Source: Sphingomonas insulae
GTDB lineage: Bacteria; Pseudomonadota; Alphaproteobacteria; Sphingomonadales; Sphingomonadaceae
DNA: 64,000 bases
Direction: 5' to 3'
NCBI RefSeq assembly: GCF_010450875.1
Contig: NZ_CP048422.1
Location: forward strand, 2,015,001-2,079,000
Shown: piece by piece, positions 19,201 through 28,679 of the stretch
How the letters are laid out: every line of letters starts with the position of its first letter
Numbering within the stretch: position 1 is the first letter of the stretch
Notes under the pieces: generated by a model
Seen by the model: only the letters and a program-made list of their open reading frames with translations
The model's database searches: none
What the model was told of the DNA's origin: nothing
Program-made: the position numbers and the translations under genes

Positions 19201-22074
19201 ATGGCGTTCTTCCCCCGCGCATTCGCGCCCGTTCTCGTCCTCGCTCTCGCATCGACGGTCACCGCCCAGACCAAGGCGCCGGCGCCGGTCGCCGCTGCCG
19301 CTGCCGCTGCCGCGGTCAAGGTCGACCCCACCGCCTGGCTGTACAAGGGCAGCGACCTGCCGCACGACCCGGCGTGGGTGTTCGGCACGCTGCCCAACGG
19401 CCTGCGCTATGCGGTGCGCAAGAACGGCGTGCCGCCGGGGCAGGTGTCGATCCGCGTCCGCATCGATGCAGGCTCGCTGAACGAAAAGGACAGCGAGCGC
19501 GGCTATGCGCATTTCATCGAGCATCTGTCGTTCCGCGGATCGAAATACGTCCCCGACGGCGAGGCGAAGCGGGTGTGGCAGCGGTTCGGCGCGACCTTCG
19601 GGTCGGACAGCAACGCATCGACCACGCCGACGCAGACGCTGTACAAGCTCGACCTGCCGTCGGCGACCAACCAGACGGTCGATGAAAGCCTGAAGATCCT
19701 GTCGGGAATGATGGCCGCGCCGGCGCTGACCGATGCCGCCGTGTCGAGCGAACGTCCGATCGTGCTCGCCGAGCGGCGCGAGCAGCCCGGCCCGCAGGTC
19801 AAGCTGCAGGATGCGATGAACGGCCTGTTCTTCGCCGGCCAGCCACTCGCCAACCGCTCGCCGATCGGCACCGTCGAGACGCTGGAGGCGGCGAACGGCG
19901 CCAGCATCAAGGCGTTCCACGATCGCTGGTATCGCCCGGAAAACGCGGTCGTCATCATTTCGGGCGATATGGATGCAGCGACGCTCGGCCAGATGGTCAC
20001 GACGCATTTCGCTGACTGGAAGGGGAATGGCCCCGCCAGCCCGGCGCTTGATTTCGGCAAGCCCGACCCCTCGCAGCCGACGTCGGCGACGCTGGTCGAA
20101 CCGGGCCTGCCGCCGCTCGTCATGATGGGCGTGCTGCGGCCGTGGCAGTACAATGACGACACCAGGATCTTCAACCAGAAGCGGATGGTCGACACGATCG
20201 CGGCCAAGGTCATCAGCCGGCGGCTGGAACGGCGCGCGCGCGCCGGTGCCAGCTTCGTGCAGGCCGGCGTCGACCTCGACGACCGGTCGCGATCGGCGAA
20301 CATGACGACGGTCATGATCCTGCCGGTCGGCGACCAGTGGGAACAGGCGTTGAAGGACGTGCGCGCGGTGATCGCCGACGCCCAGAATTCGGCCCCGACG
20401 CAGGCCGAGATCGACCGTGAATATGCCGATTACGAAGTCGCGATCCGCAACGGTGTCGAAACCGCGCGGGTCGAGGCGAGCGCCAAGCAGGCCGACGACA
20501 TGGCCGGCGCGCTCGACATCCGCGAGACGGTGACCGCGCCCGAAAACAGCTATGCGATCCTGACCGACGCCAAGCAGAAGGGGATGTTCAACCCCGCCGC
20601 GGTGCTCGCCTCGTCGAAGAAGCTGTTCCAGGGCGATGCGACGCGTGCGCTCGTCAACACCCGCACCGCGGAAAAGGGGACGGCGGAAAAGCTTGCCGCC
20701 GCGCTGAAGGCGGACGTGTCCGCGCTGACGATCAAGCGCGCCAGTCAGGCGGCGGTCGATTTCAGCAAGCTGCCGGCGCTCGGCACCCCCGGCACGGTGG
20801 TGACGCGCACCCCGATCGACGGGTTGCCGGCCGAAAAGGTGGTGTTCGCGAACGGCGTGCGGATGCTGGTGTTCCCGAACCCCGACGACACCAACCGCGT
20901 GTTCGTGCGCGTACGCTTCGGCAACGGTTACAACGCCTTGCCCGCAAACCGGCCGAGCCCCGCATGGGCCGGCGACCTTGCGCTGATGGAAAGCGGGATC
21001 GGCAATCTGGGGCAGGACGACCTCGACCAGCTGACCGCGGGTCGCCAGCTCGGCCTAGATTTCGGCATCGACGAGGATACCTTTTCGATCGCCGCGCTGA
21101 GCAATCCCAAGGATTATGCCGACGAGCTGACGCTGATCGCCGCCAAGCTGGCGCATCCGCGCTGGGACGCGGCGCCGGTCGCGCGGGCGAAGTCGGCGGC
21201 GCTGACCGCGATCCCCGGCTATGATTCGTCGGCGGACGGGGTGTTGTCGCGCGATCTGGAAGGGTTGCTGCACGCCGGCGATCCGCGCTGGGCGACGCCC
21301 GACGCCAAGGCGGTCGACGCGCTGACGCCGAAAAGCTTCGAGGCGTTCTGGGCGCCGCTGCTCGCCAGCGGGCCGATCGAGGTCGACGTGTTCGGCGACG
21401 TGAAGGCGGACGAGGCGGTGGCCGCGGTGGCCAAGAGCCTGGGGGCGATCCCCGCCCGCACCGCGCCGACCGCCGCACCGCCGCCTGTGCGCTTTCCCGC
21501 CCACAATGCCACGCCGGTGCTGCGCTACCACAACGGCCCCGACAACCAGGCGAGCGCGGTCATCGCCTGGCCGATCGGCGCGGGCCTGACCGACATCGCC
21601 GAGGCGCGCCGGCTCGACGTGCTGGCGCAGGTGTTCAGCGATCGGCTGTTCGAGCGGATGCGGCAGGCGGCGGGCGCCAGCTACAGCCCCGGCGTCGCCA
21701 GCAACTGGCCCAAGGGGCTGCCCGGTGGCGGGCGGCTGATGGCGGTAAGCCAGGTGGCGCCCGCCAACGTCGGCCTGTTCTTCCGCCTGTCGCGTGAGAT
21801 CGCGGCGGACCTGGCGAAGAACCCGGTCAGCGACGACGAACTCGCCCGGGTGAAGGGGCCGTTGCAGCAGGTCTATGCCCGGGCCTCGACCAGCAGCCTG
21901 TTCTGGCTGCGCGAACTGTCGGGCGGCGCCTTTGACGATCGCCGGCTGGAGGCGACCCGCCGCATCGGTCGCGACTTCGGTGACGTGACGCCCGCGGTGC
22001 TGCAGGCGACGGCGGCGAAGTATCTGGTGCCGGACAAGGACTGGACGCTGGCGGTGCTGCCCAGAAAGAAGTGA
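19201..22074 (+). CDS. Periplasmic M16 family zinc metallopeptidase
   Basis: 957 residues. The signal peptide ends near TAQTKAPAPV, followed by an Ala-rich linker. The inverted zinc motif HFIEH lies at residues 104-108, with a downstream Glu in the SSERPIVLAERRE segment as third ligand; these mark the active half. The C-terminal half repeats the M16 fold without the motif (the pitrilysin-like two-half arrangement). It likely degrades peptides in the periplasm. The gene is monocistronic, divergent from the beta-hydroxylase gene with about 215 bases between. Confidence 0.92.
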   Translation: MAFFPRAFAPVLVLALASTVTAQTKAPAPVAAAAAAAAVKVDPTAWLYKGSDLPHDPAWVFGTLPNGLRYAVRKNGVPPGQVSIRVRIDAGSLNEKDSERGYAHFIEHLSFRGSKYVPDGEAKRVWQRFGATFGSDSNASTTPTQTLYKLDLPSATNQTVDESLKILSGMMAAPALTDAAVSSERPIVLAERREQPGPQVKLQDAMNGLFFAGQPLANRSPIGTVETLEAANGASIKAFHDRWYRPENAVVIISGDMDAATLGQMVTTHFADWKGNGPASPALDFGKPDPSQPTSATLVEPGLPPLVMMGVLRPWQYNDDTRIFNQKRMVDTIAAKVISRRLERRARAGASFVQAGVDLDDRSRSANMTTVMILPVGDQWEQALKDVRAVIADAQNSAPTQAEIDREYADYEVAIRNGVETARVEASAKQADDMAGALDIRETVTAPENSYAILTDAKQKGMFNPAAVLASSKKLFQGDATRALVNTRTAEKGTAEKLAAALKADVSALTIKRASQAAVDFSKLPALGTPGTVVTRTPIDGLPAEKVVFANGVRMLVFPNPDDTNRVFVRVRFGNGYNALPANRPSPAWAGDLALMESGIGNLGQDDLDQLTAGRQLGLDFGIDEDTFSIAALSNPKDYADELTLIAAKLAHPRWDAAPVARAKSAALTAIPGYDSSADGVLSRDLEGLLHAGDPRWATPDAKAVDALTPKSFEAFWAPLLASGPIEVDVFGDVKADEAVAAVAKSLGAIPARTAPTAAPPPVRFPAHNATPVLRYHNGPDNQASAVIAWPIGAGLTDIAEARRLDVLAQVFSDRLFERMRQAAGASYSPGVASNWPKGLPGGGRLMAVSQVAPANVGLFFRLSREIAADLAKNPVSDDELARVKGPLQQVYARASTSSLFWLRELSGGAFDDRRLEATRRIGRDFGDVTPAVLQATAAKYLVPDKDWTLAVLPRKK

Positions 22075-22241
22075 GCTGGGGCGGATCCGTCCCCGGCCGC
22101 CATCGCCGCGCGGGAATGCAGGCGATGGCCGGCGTGGCGCGATGGGGTTGGCCCACGCTCCGATCCGGTTCGTGGCGATGGCGGTGGATCGGTCCTCCGC
22201 CGGGGCTGGATCGACCGGGCGCACCCGATTAAGGTCGCGCC

Positions 22242-23102
22242 ATGTCCACCACCTATACGATCGATACCGCGACCAGCCGCGCCACGCCGACACCCGCGCC
22301 GCTGAAGCGGTTGACGGTACCGGCGATCCGCCGTCGCAAGGGGGGCGAACCGCTGGTGATGCTCACCGCCTATACGGTGCGCACTGCGCAGCTGCTCGAT
22401 CCGCATTGCGACATGCTGCTGGTCGGGGACAGCCTGGGGCAGGTCATCTATGGCCTGCCGTCGACGGTGCCGGTGACGCTGGAGATGATGGCGGCGCACG
22501 GCGCGGCGGTGGTGCGCGGCAGCTTCCACGCGGTGGTGGTCATCGACATGCCGTTCGGCAGCTACGAAGGATCTCCTCAGCAGGCGTTCGAGAGCGCGGC
22601 CTATCTGCTGAAGCAGACCGGCGCGGCGGCGGTGAAGCTGGAGGGCGGGGAGGCGATGGCACCGACGGTCCGCTTCCTTAGCGAACGCGGCATTCCGGTG
22701 ATGGGGCATGTCGGCCTGACGCCGCAGGCGGTGAACGTCCTTGGCGGCTATGGCGCGCGCGGCAAGGACGAGGCGGAGGCGGCGAAGATCGTCGCCGATG
22801 CCACCGCCGTCGCCGACGCGGGCGCGTTTGCGGTGGTGATCGAGGGGGTGATGGAGCCGATCGCGATCCGCATCACCGATACCGTCGCCTGCCCGACGAT
22901 CGGCATCGGCGCCTCGGCGCGCTGCGATGGACAGGTGCTGGTGGCGGAGGACATGCTGGGCCTGTTCGAACGCACCGCGCGCTTCGTGAAGCGCTACGAC
23001 GATATGGCCGGCCGCATTTCCGCCGCAGCCGAAACCTATGCCGCTGAGGTCCGGGCGCGGAGCTTTCCGGGACCCGAGCAGATCTACCCGTCCAGGGGCT
23101 GA
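22242..23102 (+). CDS. panB: 3-methyl-2-oxobutanoate hydroxymethyltransferase
   Basis: 286 residues, TIM-barrel enzyme of pantothenate synthesis that adds a hydroxymethyl group from methylene-THF to 2-oxoisovalerate. Signatures include [28 protein letters not shown] (metal ligands at DS), [35 protein letters not shown] and [14 protein letters not shown]. The N-terminal 30 residues are variable. panC is not adjacent. Confidence 0.96.
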   Translation: MSTTYTIDTATSRATPTPAPLKRLTVPAIRRRKGGEPLVMLTAYTVRTAQLLDPHCDMLLVGDSLGQVIYGLPSTVPVTLEMMAAHGAAVVRGSFHAVVVIDMPFGSYEGSPQQAFESAAYLLKQTGAAAVKLEGGEAMAPTVRFLSERGIPVMGHVGLTPQAVNVLGGYGARGKDEAEAAKIVADATAVADAGAFAVVIEGVMEPIAIRITDTVACPTIGIGASARCDGQVLVAEDMLGLFERTARFVKRYDDMAGRISAAAETYAAEVRARSFPGPEQIYPSRG

Positions 23103-23199
23103 TCCCGACCGGTCGTTACGCCACCTTTTGTTTCCCGGCCGTGACCGCTAAGGATGCGCGCCGTTCCCCTTTCCTCTGTCTCTTTGTCCGGAGCCCTCC

Positions 23200-23952
23200 T
23201 TGGCCCTTACGCCGCAAAACAACGAAGCGTTCCTGCGCGAGGTCGACGACGAGATGCGCCGCGACCAGCTGATGACGTTCTGGGAACGCTATGGCCGCTG
23301 GACGATCGCCGCGATCGTTCTGGCGCTCGTCGCCTTTGCCGGGGTGCTGTATTGGCAGCACCGCCAGAAGGAGGCCGCCGGCGTGCAGGGCGAGCAGCTC
23401 CAGGCGGCCTATGACGCGCTGGGCAACAGCCAGCCCGATCAGGCCGCCAAGGCGCTGGCGCCGATCGCCGCATCGGGTCGGGACGGCTACAAGGCGCTGG
23501 CGATGATGACCGAGGCCGACATCCTGCTCAGCAAGAAGCAGGACAAGGCCGCTGCCGCCAAGTTCGGCGCCATCGCGGCCGACAGCGGCATCGCGCAGCC
23601 GTTCCGCGACCTGGCGTTGATCCGCCAGACGGTCGCGGAATATGACACGCTGAAGCCGCAGGTCGTCATCGAACGGCTGCGTCCGCTGGCGGTCACCGGC
23701 AATCCCTATTTCGGCAGCGCCGGCGAACTGGTCGCGCTCGCCTATCTGAACAGCGGCCGCAAGGACCTGGCCGGACAGATGTTCGGCCAGATGGCCAAGG
23801 ACGAAACGGTTCCCGAATCGATCCGTCAACGCAGCGTTCAGATGGCCGGCGCGATGGGCGCCGACGTGAATGCGAACGCCGCGGCCGACGTACGCGTCGT
23901 CACCCCCGCCAGCGTCCACGCCGCACAATCCAAGGAAGCACCTGCGCAATGA
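23200..23952 (+). CDS. YfgM-like tetratricopeptide membrane protein upstream of bamB
   Basis: 250 residues with one membrane helix at about 37-55 (WTIAAIVLALVAFAGVLYW) and a periplasmic TPR-like alpha-helical region (DUF2133/TPR_21). In E. coli YfgM partners PpiD at the Sec translocon and precedes bamB, as here. The start is TTG at 23200 with GGAG 6 bases upstream; no ATG fits the conserved N-terminus. The last codons overlap bamB (ATGA), so the two are coupled. Confidence 0.88.
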   Translation: MALTPQNNEAFLREVDDEMRRDQLMTFWERYGRWTIAAIVLALVAFAGVLYWQHRQKEAAGVQGEQLQAAYDALGNSQPDQAAKALAPIAASGRDGYKALAMMTEADILLSKKQDKAAAAKFGAIAADSGIAQPFRDLALIRQTVAEYDTLKPQVVIERLRPLAVTGNPYFGSAGELVALAYLNSGRKDLAGQMFGQMAKDETVPESIRQRSVQMAGAMGADVNANAAADVRVVTPASVHAAQSKEAPAQ

Positions 23953-25301
23953 TCGAGCATCGGGCCCGCCAGCGGACGACCACCTACCGGGCCAGCGTGG
24001 CGATCGCCGCGCTGATGGCGCTGTCCGCCTGCGGCGTGTTCAAGGGCGGTGGCCCCAAGAAGACGCCGACGGTCGGCGAACGCGTGCCGATCCTGGCGTC
24101 GGAGAGCGCGATCGAAGCGGACAAGACGATCGCCGACATCCAGGTGACGCTGCCCGCGGCCGCCCCAAATGATAGCTGGACCCAGCCGGGCGGCAATGCG
24201 GCCAAGTCGATGGGGCAGCTGACGCTCGCCGACGCACCGTCGCGCGCATGGCAGGCATCGATCAACGGCGGTTCGGCGCGCGAACGGCTCGGTGCCGCCC
24301 CCGTCGTGGCGGAGAACAAGCTGTTCGTCGTCGACGTCCAGGCCGTGCTCCACGCCTTTGCCGCCGACACCGGCGCGAAACTGTGGGAGGCACCGGTCAG
24401 CACCGGCGACCAGAACCGGCCGGCCCGCTTCGGCGGCGGCGTCAGCTATGAGGGCGGGCGCGTCTTCGCCACCGATGGCGTCGGCGACGTGGTCGCGTTC
24501 AATGCCGCGGACGGCAAGGAAGTCTGGCGCGGCAAGCCGGGTGGTCCGCTACGCGGCGCGCCGACCGTCGCCAACGGGTCGGTCTATGTCGAAAGCCAGG
24601 ACAACCAGATCTTCGCGCTCGATCAGAGCGACGGCAAGGTGCAGTGGGCGCAGTCCGGCACGCTCGAAACGCAGGGCGTGTTCGGCGTCGCGGCGCCTGC
24701 GGCAAGCCAGGGCACGGTGGTCGCCGGCTTTTCGAGCGGCGAGCTGAACGCCTATCGCTACGAAAACGGCCGCGTCCTGTGGGGCGATGCCCTGTCGCGC
24801 ACCTCGATCACCACGTCGGTGTCGAGCCTGTCGGACATCGATGCGGCACCGGTGATCGACAACGGCCGCGTCTTTGCAGTGGGGCAGGGCGGGCGCATGG
24901 TCAGCCTCGACCTCGCCACCGGCCAGCGGTTGTGGGAACAGAATTTCGCCGGCATCTCGACGCCGTGGATCGCGGGCGAATGGCTGTTCGTCGTCACCGA
25001 CGATGCACGACTCGTCTGCCTCGCCCGGTCGAACGGTAAGGCGCGCTGGATCGCGCAATTGCAGCGCTTCAAGAACGCCAAGAAGAACAAGGGGCCGCAG
25101 GTCACCTGGTTCGGACCGGTGCTGGCGGGTAACCGGCTGGTGATGACCAATTCGCTGGGCCAGCTCGTCTATGCCTCGCCGAATGATGGCAGCGTCGTGA
25201 CGACGGTGGACACCAAGGATGCATTCGCATTGCCGCCGATCGTGGCCAACGGCACGCTGTACACGCTGGGTCAGTCGGGCAAAATCTCGGCCTATCGTTG
25301 A
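23949..25301 (+). CDS. bamB: Outer-membrane assembly lipoprotein BamB
   Basis: 450 residues. A lipoprotein signal ends at the lipobox LSAC, with Cys about residue 29. The rest is an eight-bladed PQQ-like beta-propeller with repeated units such as GAKLWEAPV, GKEVWRGKPGG, GKVQWAQSG and GQRLWEQNF. BamB is the scaffold lipoprotein of the BAM complex that inserts beta-barrels into the outer membrane. The yfgM-bamB-der order matches that in E. coli. Confidence 0.94.
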   Translation: MIEHRARQRTTTYRASVAIAALMALSACGVFKGGGPKKTPTVGERVPILASESAIEADKTIADIQVTLPAAAPNDSWTQPGGNAAKSMGQLTLADAPSRAWQASINGGSARERLGAAPVVAENKLFVVDVQAVLHAFAADTGAKLWEAPVSTGDQNRPARFGGGVSYEGGRVFATDGVGDVVAFNAADGKEVWRGKPGGPLRGAPTVANGSVYVESQDNQIFALDQSDGKVQWAQSGTLETQGVFGVAAPAASQGTVVAGFSSGELNAYRYENGRVLWGDALSRTSITTSVSSLSDIDAAPVIDNGRVFAVGQGGRMVSLDLATGQRLWEQNFAGISTPWIAGEWLFVVTDDARLVCLARSNGKARWIAQLQRFKNAKKNKGPQVTWFGPVLAGNRLVMTNSLGQLVYASPNDGSVVTTVDTKDAFALPPIVANGTLYTLGQSGKISAYR

Positions 25302-25471
25302 GTCTGGCGCCTCCTCCGAAATAGGGGGGGGCGTCGCCTGGCGGGTGGTGACGGAGGGGGGCAGGCAAGACCATTGCCTCCCGCCCGCCGCGCCGACGCC
25401 CGCCCTACGCGGATCGGGGCTGACCAAGGTGTCGGTTCCCTTATCCCGCGACCTCTTCTAAGAGCGGGCGA

Positions 25472-26845
25472 ATGTCCCGTCTTCCCACCGTCGCGATCGT
25501 CGGCCGTCCCAACGTCGGCAAGTCGACGCTCTTCAACCGCCTCGTCGGCAAGAAACTGGCGCTGGTCGACGATCGTCCCGGCGTCACCCGCGACCGGCGC
25601 GAGGGCGATGCGCATCTGATCGGCCTCGACTTTCGGATCATCGATACCGCGGGTTACGAGGATCACGACGCCCAGACGCTGCCCGGCCGCATGCGGTTGC
25701 AGACCGAGGCGGCGATCGGGCAGGCGGATGTCGCGCTGTTCCTGTTCGACGCGCGCGCCGGCATCGTGCCGCTCGACGAGGAAATCGCGCGCTGGCTGCG
25801 CTCGTCCTCGACCCCGGTGGTGCTCGCCGCCAACAAGGCGGAGGGCAAGGCCGGCGAGCAGGGTATCCTCGAATCGCTCAGTCTCGGATTCGGCGATCCG
25901 GTACAATTGTCCGCCGAGCATGGCGAGGGCATGGGCGATTTGTTCGAGGCGCTGCTGCCGCATATCGAGGCGGCGCTGGAGGCGATGCCCGAGGAAGAGG
26001 ACGACGATCGTCCCGATGCACCGCTGAAGCTCGCCATCGTCGGCCGGCCGAATGCCGGCAAATCGACGCTCATCAACCGGATGCTGGGCGAGGACCGGAT
26101 GATTACCGGCCCGGAGGCCGGAATCACCCGCGATTCGATCGCGGTCGACTGGTTGTGGCAGGACCCGAAGGGCGAACCGCGGCCGGTCCGGCTGATCGAC
26201 ACCGCCGGCATGCGCAAGCGCGCCAAGGTGCAGGACAAGCTGGAAAAGCTGTCGGTCGCCGATGCGCTGCACGCGGTGGATTTCGCCGAAGTCGTCGTGC
26301 TGCTGCTCGATGCGACGCTGGGGCTGGAGGCGCAGGACCTGCGCATTGCCGACAAGGTGCTGGAAGAGGGCCGCGCGCTCGTCATCGCGCTCAACAAATG
26401 GGATGTCGCAGAAAACGCCTCGTCGTTGTTCAACGGCGTCAAGCGCGCGCTGGAGGACGGCCTGTCGCAGGTGAAGGGCGTCACCGTGATGACCGTGTCG
26501 GCGGCGACCGGCAAGGGCATCGACCAGCTGATCCAGGCGTGTTTCGACACGCGCGAGGCGTGGTCAAAGCGGGTCGGCACCGGCGAGATGAACCGCTGGT
26601 TCGAACGCGCGATCGAGGCGAACCCGCCGCCCGCGCCCGGCGGCAAGCGGATCAAGATGCGGTACGTGACGCAGGTCAAGACGCGGCCACCCAGCTTCGT
26701 GATCTTCGGCACGCGCGTCGACCAATTGCCAGCAAGTTACGAACGCTATCTGGTGAATTCGATGCGCAAGGAACTGGGCTTTGGTGCCGTTCCGGTGCGG
26801 ATCACCTTCCGCGCGCCGAAAAATCCCTTCGATAATAAGGACTGA
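25472..26845 (+). CDS. der: Ribosome biogenesis GTPase Der
   Basis: 457 residues with two tandem GTPase domains: G1 motifs GRPNVGKST at residues 10-18 and GRPNAGKST near 190-198, each with DTAG switch II and NKxx specificity motifs (ANKAEG; NKWDVA), then a KH-like C-terminal domain. Der acts in 50S subunit assembly. It sits 170 bases after bamB. Confidence 0.97.
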   Translation: MSRLPTVAIVGRPNVGKSTLFNRLVGKKLALVDDRPGVTRDRREGDAHLIGLDFRIIDTAGYEDHDAQTLPGRMRLQTEAAIGQADVALFLFDARAGIVPLDEEIARWLRSSSTPVVLAANKAEGKAGEQGILESLSLGFGDPVQLSAEHGEGMGDLFEALLPHIEAALEAMPEEEDDDRPDAPLKLAIVGRPNAGKSTLINRMLGEDRMITGPEAGITRDSIAVDWLWQDPKGEPRPVRLIDTAGMRKRAKVQDKLEKLSVADALHAVDFAEVVVLLLDATLGLEAQDLRIADKVLEEGRALVIALNKWDVAENASSLFNGVKRALEDGLSQVKGVTVMTVSAATGKGIDQLIQACFDTREAWSKRVGTGEMNRWFERAIEANPPPAPGGKRIKMRYVTQVKTRPPSFVIFGTRVDQLPASYERYLVNSMRKELGFGAVPVRITFRAPKNPFDNKD

Positions 26846-26934
26846 TGCGGCCCGTCGGCAACGTCGTGTTTACCGCTTTGCCCTAATCCTGCCTGCGAAC
26901 ATCGGTGGGGCATCCATCGCGCGGGGAGATAGCG

Positions 26935-27360
26935 GTGTCGTTCGAAGGCAGCACGTTGGTGGATTGGGTGGCGTTCGCCAAGGCGCGCGCCGAACTCGGC
27001 GCCGGGTTCGTGCGCATCCTGGGTTATTTCCGCGAGGATGGCGTCAAGTCCGTCGCCGCCATCGAACAGGCGATGCGCAGCAATAGCGCGGCGGCGATGG
27101 TGATCCCCGCCCATACGCTGAAGGGGGAATCGCGCCAGTTCGGCGCCGACCCGCTGGGTGCGCTGGCGGAGACGATCGAGGAGATCGCGCGCGACTGCGT
27201 CGAGCGGCAGGATAGCTGCGAAGAGGCACTGGAACACGTCGTCCGCCTGCGCCCGCTGTTCTTCGAAACGCTCAACCTGCTGGAACGCGAGGCCAATCCG
27301 CTGGTCTCGCGTCGTCCCGCCGGCGGCGGCGGCTTCGGGCGCAAGCCTGCCGGATATTGA
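26935..27360 (+). CDS. Hpt-domain phosphotransfer protein
   Basis: 141 residues forming a four-helix histidine-phosphotransfer domain; the phosphorylated His is H60 in PAHTLKGESRQFGA. A GTG start at 26935 is preferred because GGGGAG lies 6 bases upstream; an ATG at 26905 would bury that site. No kinase or response regulator is adjacent, so it is an orphan relay component. The C-terminal 20 residues are basic, Gly-rich and probably disordered. Confidence 0.82.
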   Translation: MSFEGSTLVDWVAFAKARAELGAGFVRILGYFREDGVKSVAAIEQAMRSNSAAAMVIPAHTLKGESRQFGADPLGALAETIEEIARDCVERQDSCEEALEHVVRLRPLFFETLNLLEREANPLVSRRPAGGGGFGRKPAGY

Positions 27361-27606
27361 TTGCGGGCGAGGTGGTGGGAACGCTGACCGGCACACGGGA
27401 ATGAGGGCGGCAGCATAGCGATCCGCCGGATGAGACGGAGCGCGCCGTGCCGATGACGCCTCCATTCGCAATGACGAACCCGGATCAAGCTGGTCCTGCG
27501 CGGTACGGCATCCGCGAATCGGGTGAGCATTACGGCATTGCGATACCGCGGGGCTGGATTGCGGCGTCGGGAAGCGGCGCCGTGTGCGACATCGCGCCAG
27601 TGCCGT

Positions 27607-28305
27607 TCAGGCCGACGATCCGGTTTCAAGATACCGATTAAGCCACGCGCCGATGGCGGCATTGTCGCTGGCCCCGTCCAGCGAGCGGGTGGCGGCGGCG
27701 CGTAACGCATCGCCGATGTCGGGCGCCGTATGCGCCGCGATCAGGGCTTGGCTGTAATCCGCATCGAATTCGGGGTGGAATTGCAGCGTCAACGCCTGAC
27801 CGTCGGCATAGGCAAGCGCCGCGCACGGCGTGAACCCGTTCGATGCCAGCACGCGCGCACCGGCGGGTGCCTGCGTCACCTGATCCTGATGCGACGCCAT
27901 CGCCACCACCTGGCCGGCCAGCCCTGCGACCGGTGCCGCCAGATCGTAGCGGCTGAGGCCCAGACCCCAACCCTGCGGTGCCTTGACCACGGTGCCGCCG
28001 AAGGCGTGGGCGATGGCCTGATGCCCGAAACAGATGCCGATCAACCGCGCATGGCCCCGCGCCGAGCGCAGGAATGCTGCAAGTGCGTCCACCCAGTCGA
28101 GGCCATCGTTCACGCCGGCGGCAGACCCGGTAACGACATAAGCGTCGCACTCCGTCGCCACCGCCGGCAACGTGCCGGCGCGAACGTCGTACCTGGAATA
28201 ACGATGATCCGGTCCGAGCAGTCGCGCGACCATGTCAGGATAAAGGCCATGCGTCCGCGCCAGATCACCCGGAGGCGCGCCCGTCGCGAGGATGCCGATG
28301 TGCAT
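27607..28305 (-). CDS. Class I glutamine amidotransferase-like protein
   Basis: 232 residues. The nucleophile Cys 92 lies in LIGICFGHQAIAHAFGG and the His-Glu pair in FHPEFDADYS, so the triad is intact. It resembles stand-alone GMP-synthase-like amidotransferases (YbgJ or gamma-glutamyl hydrolase-like) rather than a biosynthetic subunit; no partner synthase is adjacent. Substrate unknown. The 246 bases before it (27361-27606) contain no convincing gene. Confidence 0.85.
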   Translation of the reverse strand: MHIGILATGAPPGDLARTHGLYPDMVARLLGPDHRYSRYDVRAGTLPAVATECDAYVVTGSAAGVNDGLDWVDALAAFLRSARGHARLIGICFGHQAIAHAFGGTVVKAPQGWGLGLSRYDLAAPVAGLAGQVVAMASHQDQVTQAPAGARVLASNGFTPCAALAYADGQALTLQFHPEFDADYSQALIAAHTAPDIGDALRAAATRSLDGASDNAAIGAWLNRYLETGSSA

Positions 28306-28480
28306 GATGGACGCTCCGACACGGTCGTCTGACGAAACGGCGGGGGAGAATCCGATACGCCGCTGGACTCGATCCCCCGCGTCCCGATCGCGCCGGTGCC
28401 GGTTTCACCGGCGGGCTCCACTCCGTATATCTCGTTGACGGCGCGGTCTGGACAGCCGTCCCCTACGCCGGATCGCGGCC

Positions 28481-28507
28481 AAAAAAAAGGCCGGTCAAAG
28501 ACCGGCC
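28481..28507 (-). terminator. Strong intrinsic terminator
   Basis: On the minus strand GGCCGGTC pairs with GACCGGCC around a 3-base loop and is followed directly by eight T. On the plus strand the same stem is followed by a weaker GAAAAGTTTTT. Confidence 0.9.
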
Positions 28508-28573
28508 GAAAAGTTTTTAGGAGAGGATGCCTGAAAGGCACAGTCGTTGTGCATCGCAGCACGAAACGAAGCA

Positions 28574-28590
28574 ATTGCAAAAAGTGCAAT
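28574..28590. promoter_or_regulatory. Palindrome ATTGCA-n5-TGCAAT upstream of cyclophilin gene
   Basis: Perfect 6-bp arms with a 5-base spacer, AT-rich in a GC-rich setting, about 90 bases before the 28680 gene. The size and form fit a dimeric repressor site; the factor is unknown. Confidence 0.35.
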
Positions 28591-28679
28591 CCAGCATTCG
28601 TTTGTCGCAATCGTAGCGCTACCATCTGTGGGTACGGCGCGGTTGCACGAAGCGGCACATCCGCATAGCGAGGCTGGCG

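Larger units (their letters stand above)
28481..28600 (-). ncRNA. Putative small RNA ending in an intrinsic terminator (5-prime end unknown)
   Basis: On the minus strand a hairpin-rich stretch runs into an ideal terminator, though no gene ends there. Visible parts: GCACA/TGTGC (28538-28552), the alternative stem TGCCT/AGGCA (28528-28540), an unpaired CCTCTCCT (complement of 28519-28526) that resembles anti-Shine-Dalgarno loops of alphaproteobacterial sRNAs, then the terminator. The 5-prime boundary is a guess. Regulatory targets cannot be named. Confidence 0.45.
28306..28679. other. Long intergenic region with a strong minus-strand terminator
   Basis: This stretch lies between two diverging genes yet contains an excellent terminator (28481-28507, minus), two small overlapping hairpins and an AT-rich palindrome (28574-28590). 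No protein-coding frame is convincing. It is best explained by a small RNA gene plus the promoter of the downstream cyclophilin gene. Confidence 0.55.

Noticed and set aside
27447..27641. 64-codon plus-strand frame between hpt and the amidotransferase gene
   Set aside because: No RBS, no family likeness, and it runs into the end of the convergent real gene.
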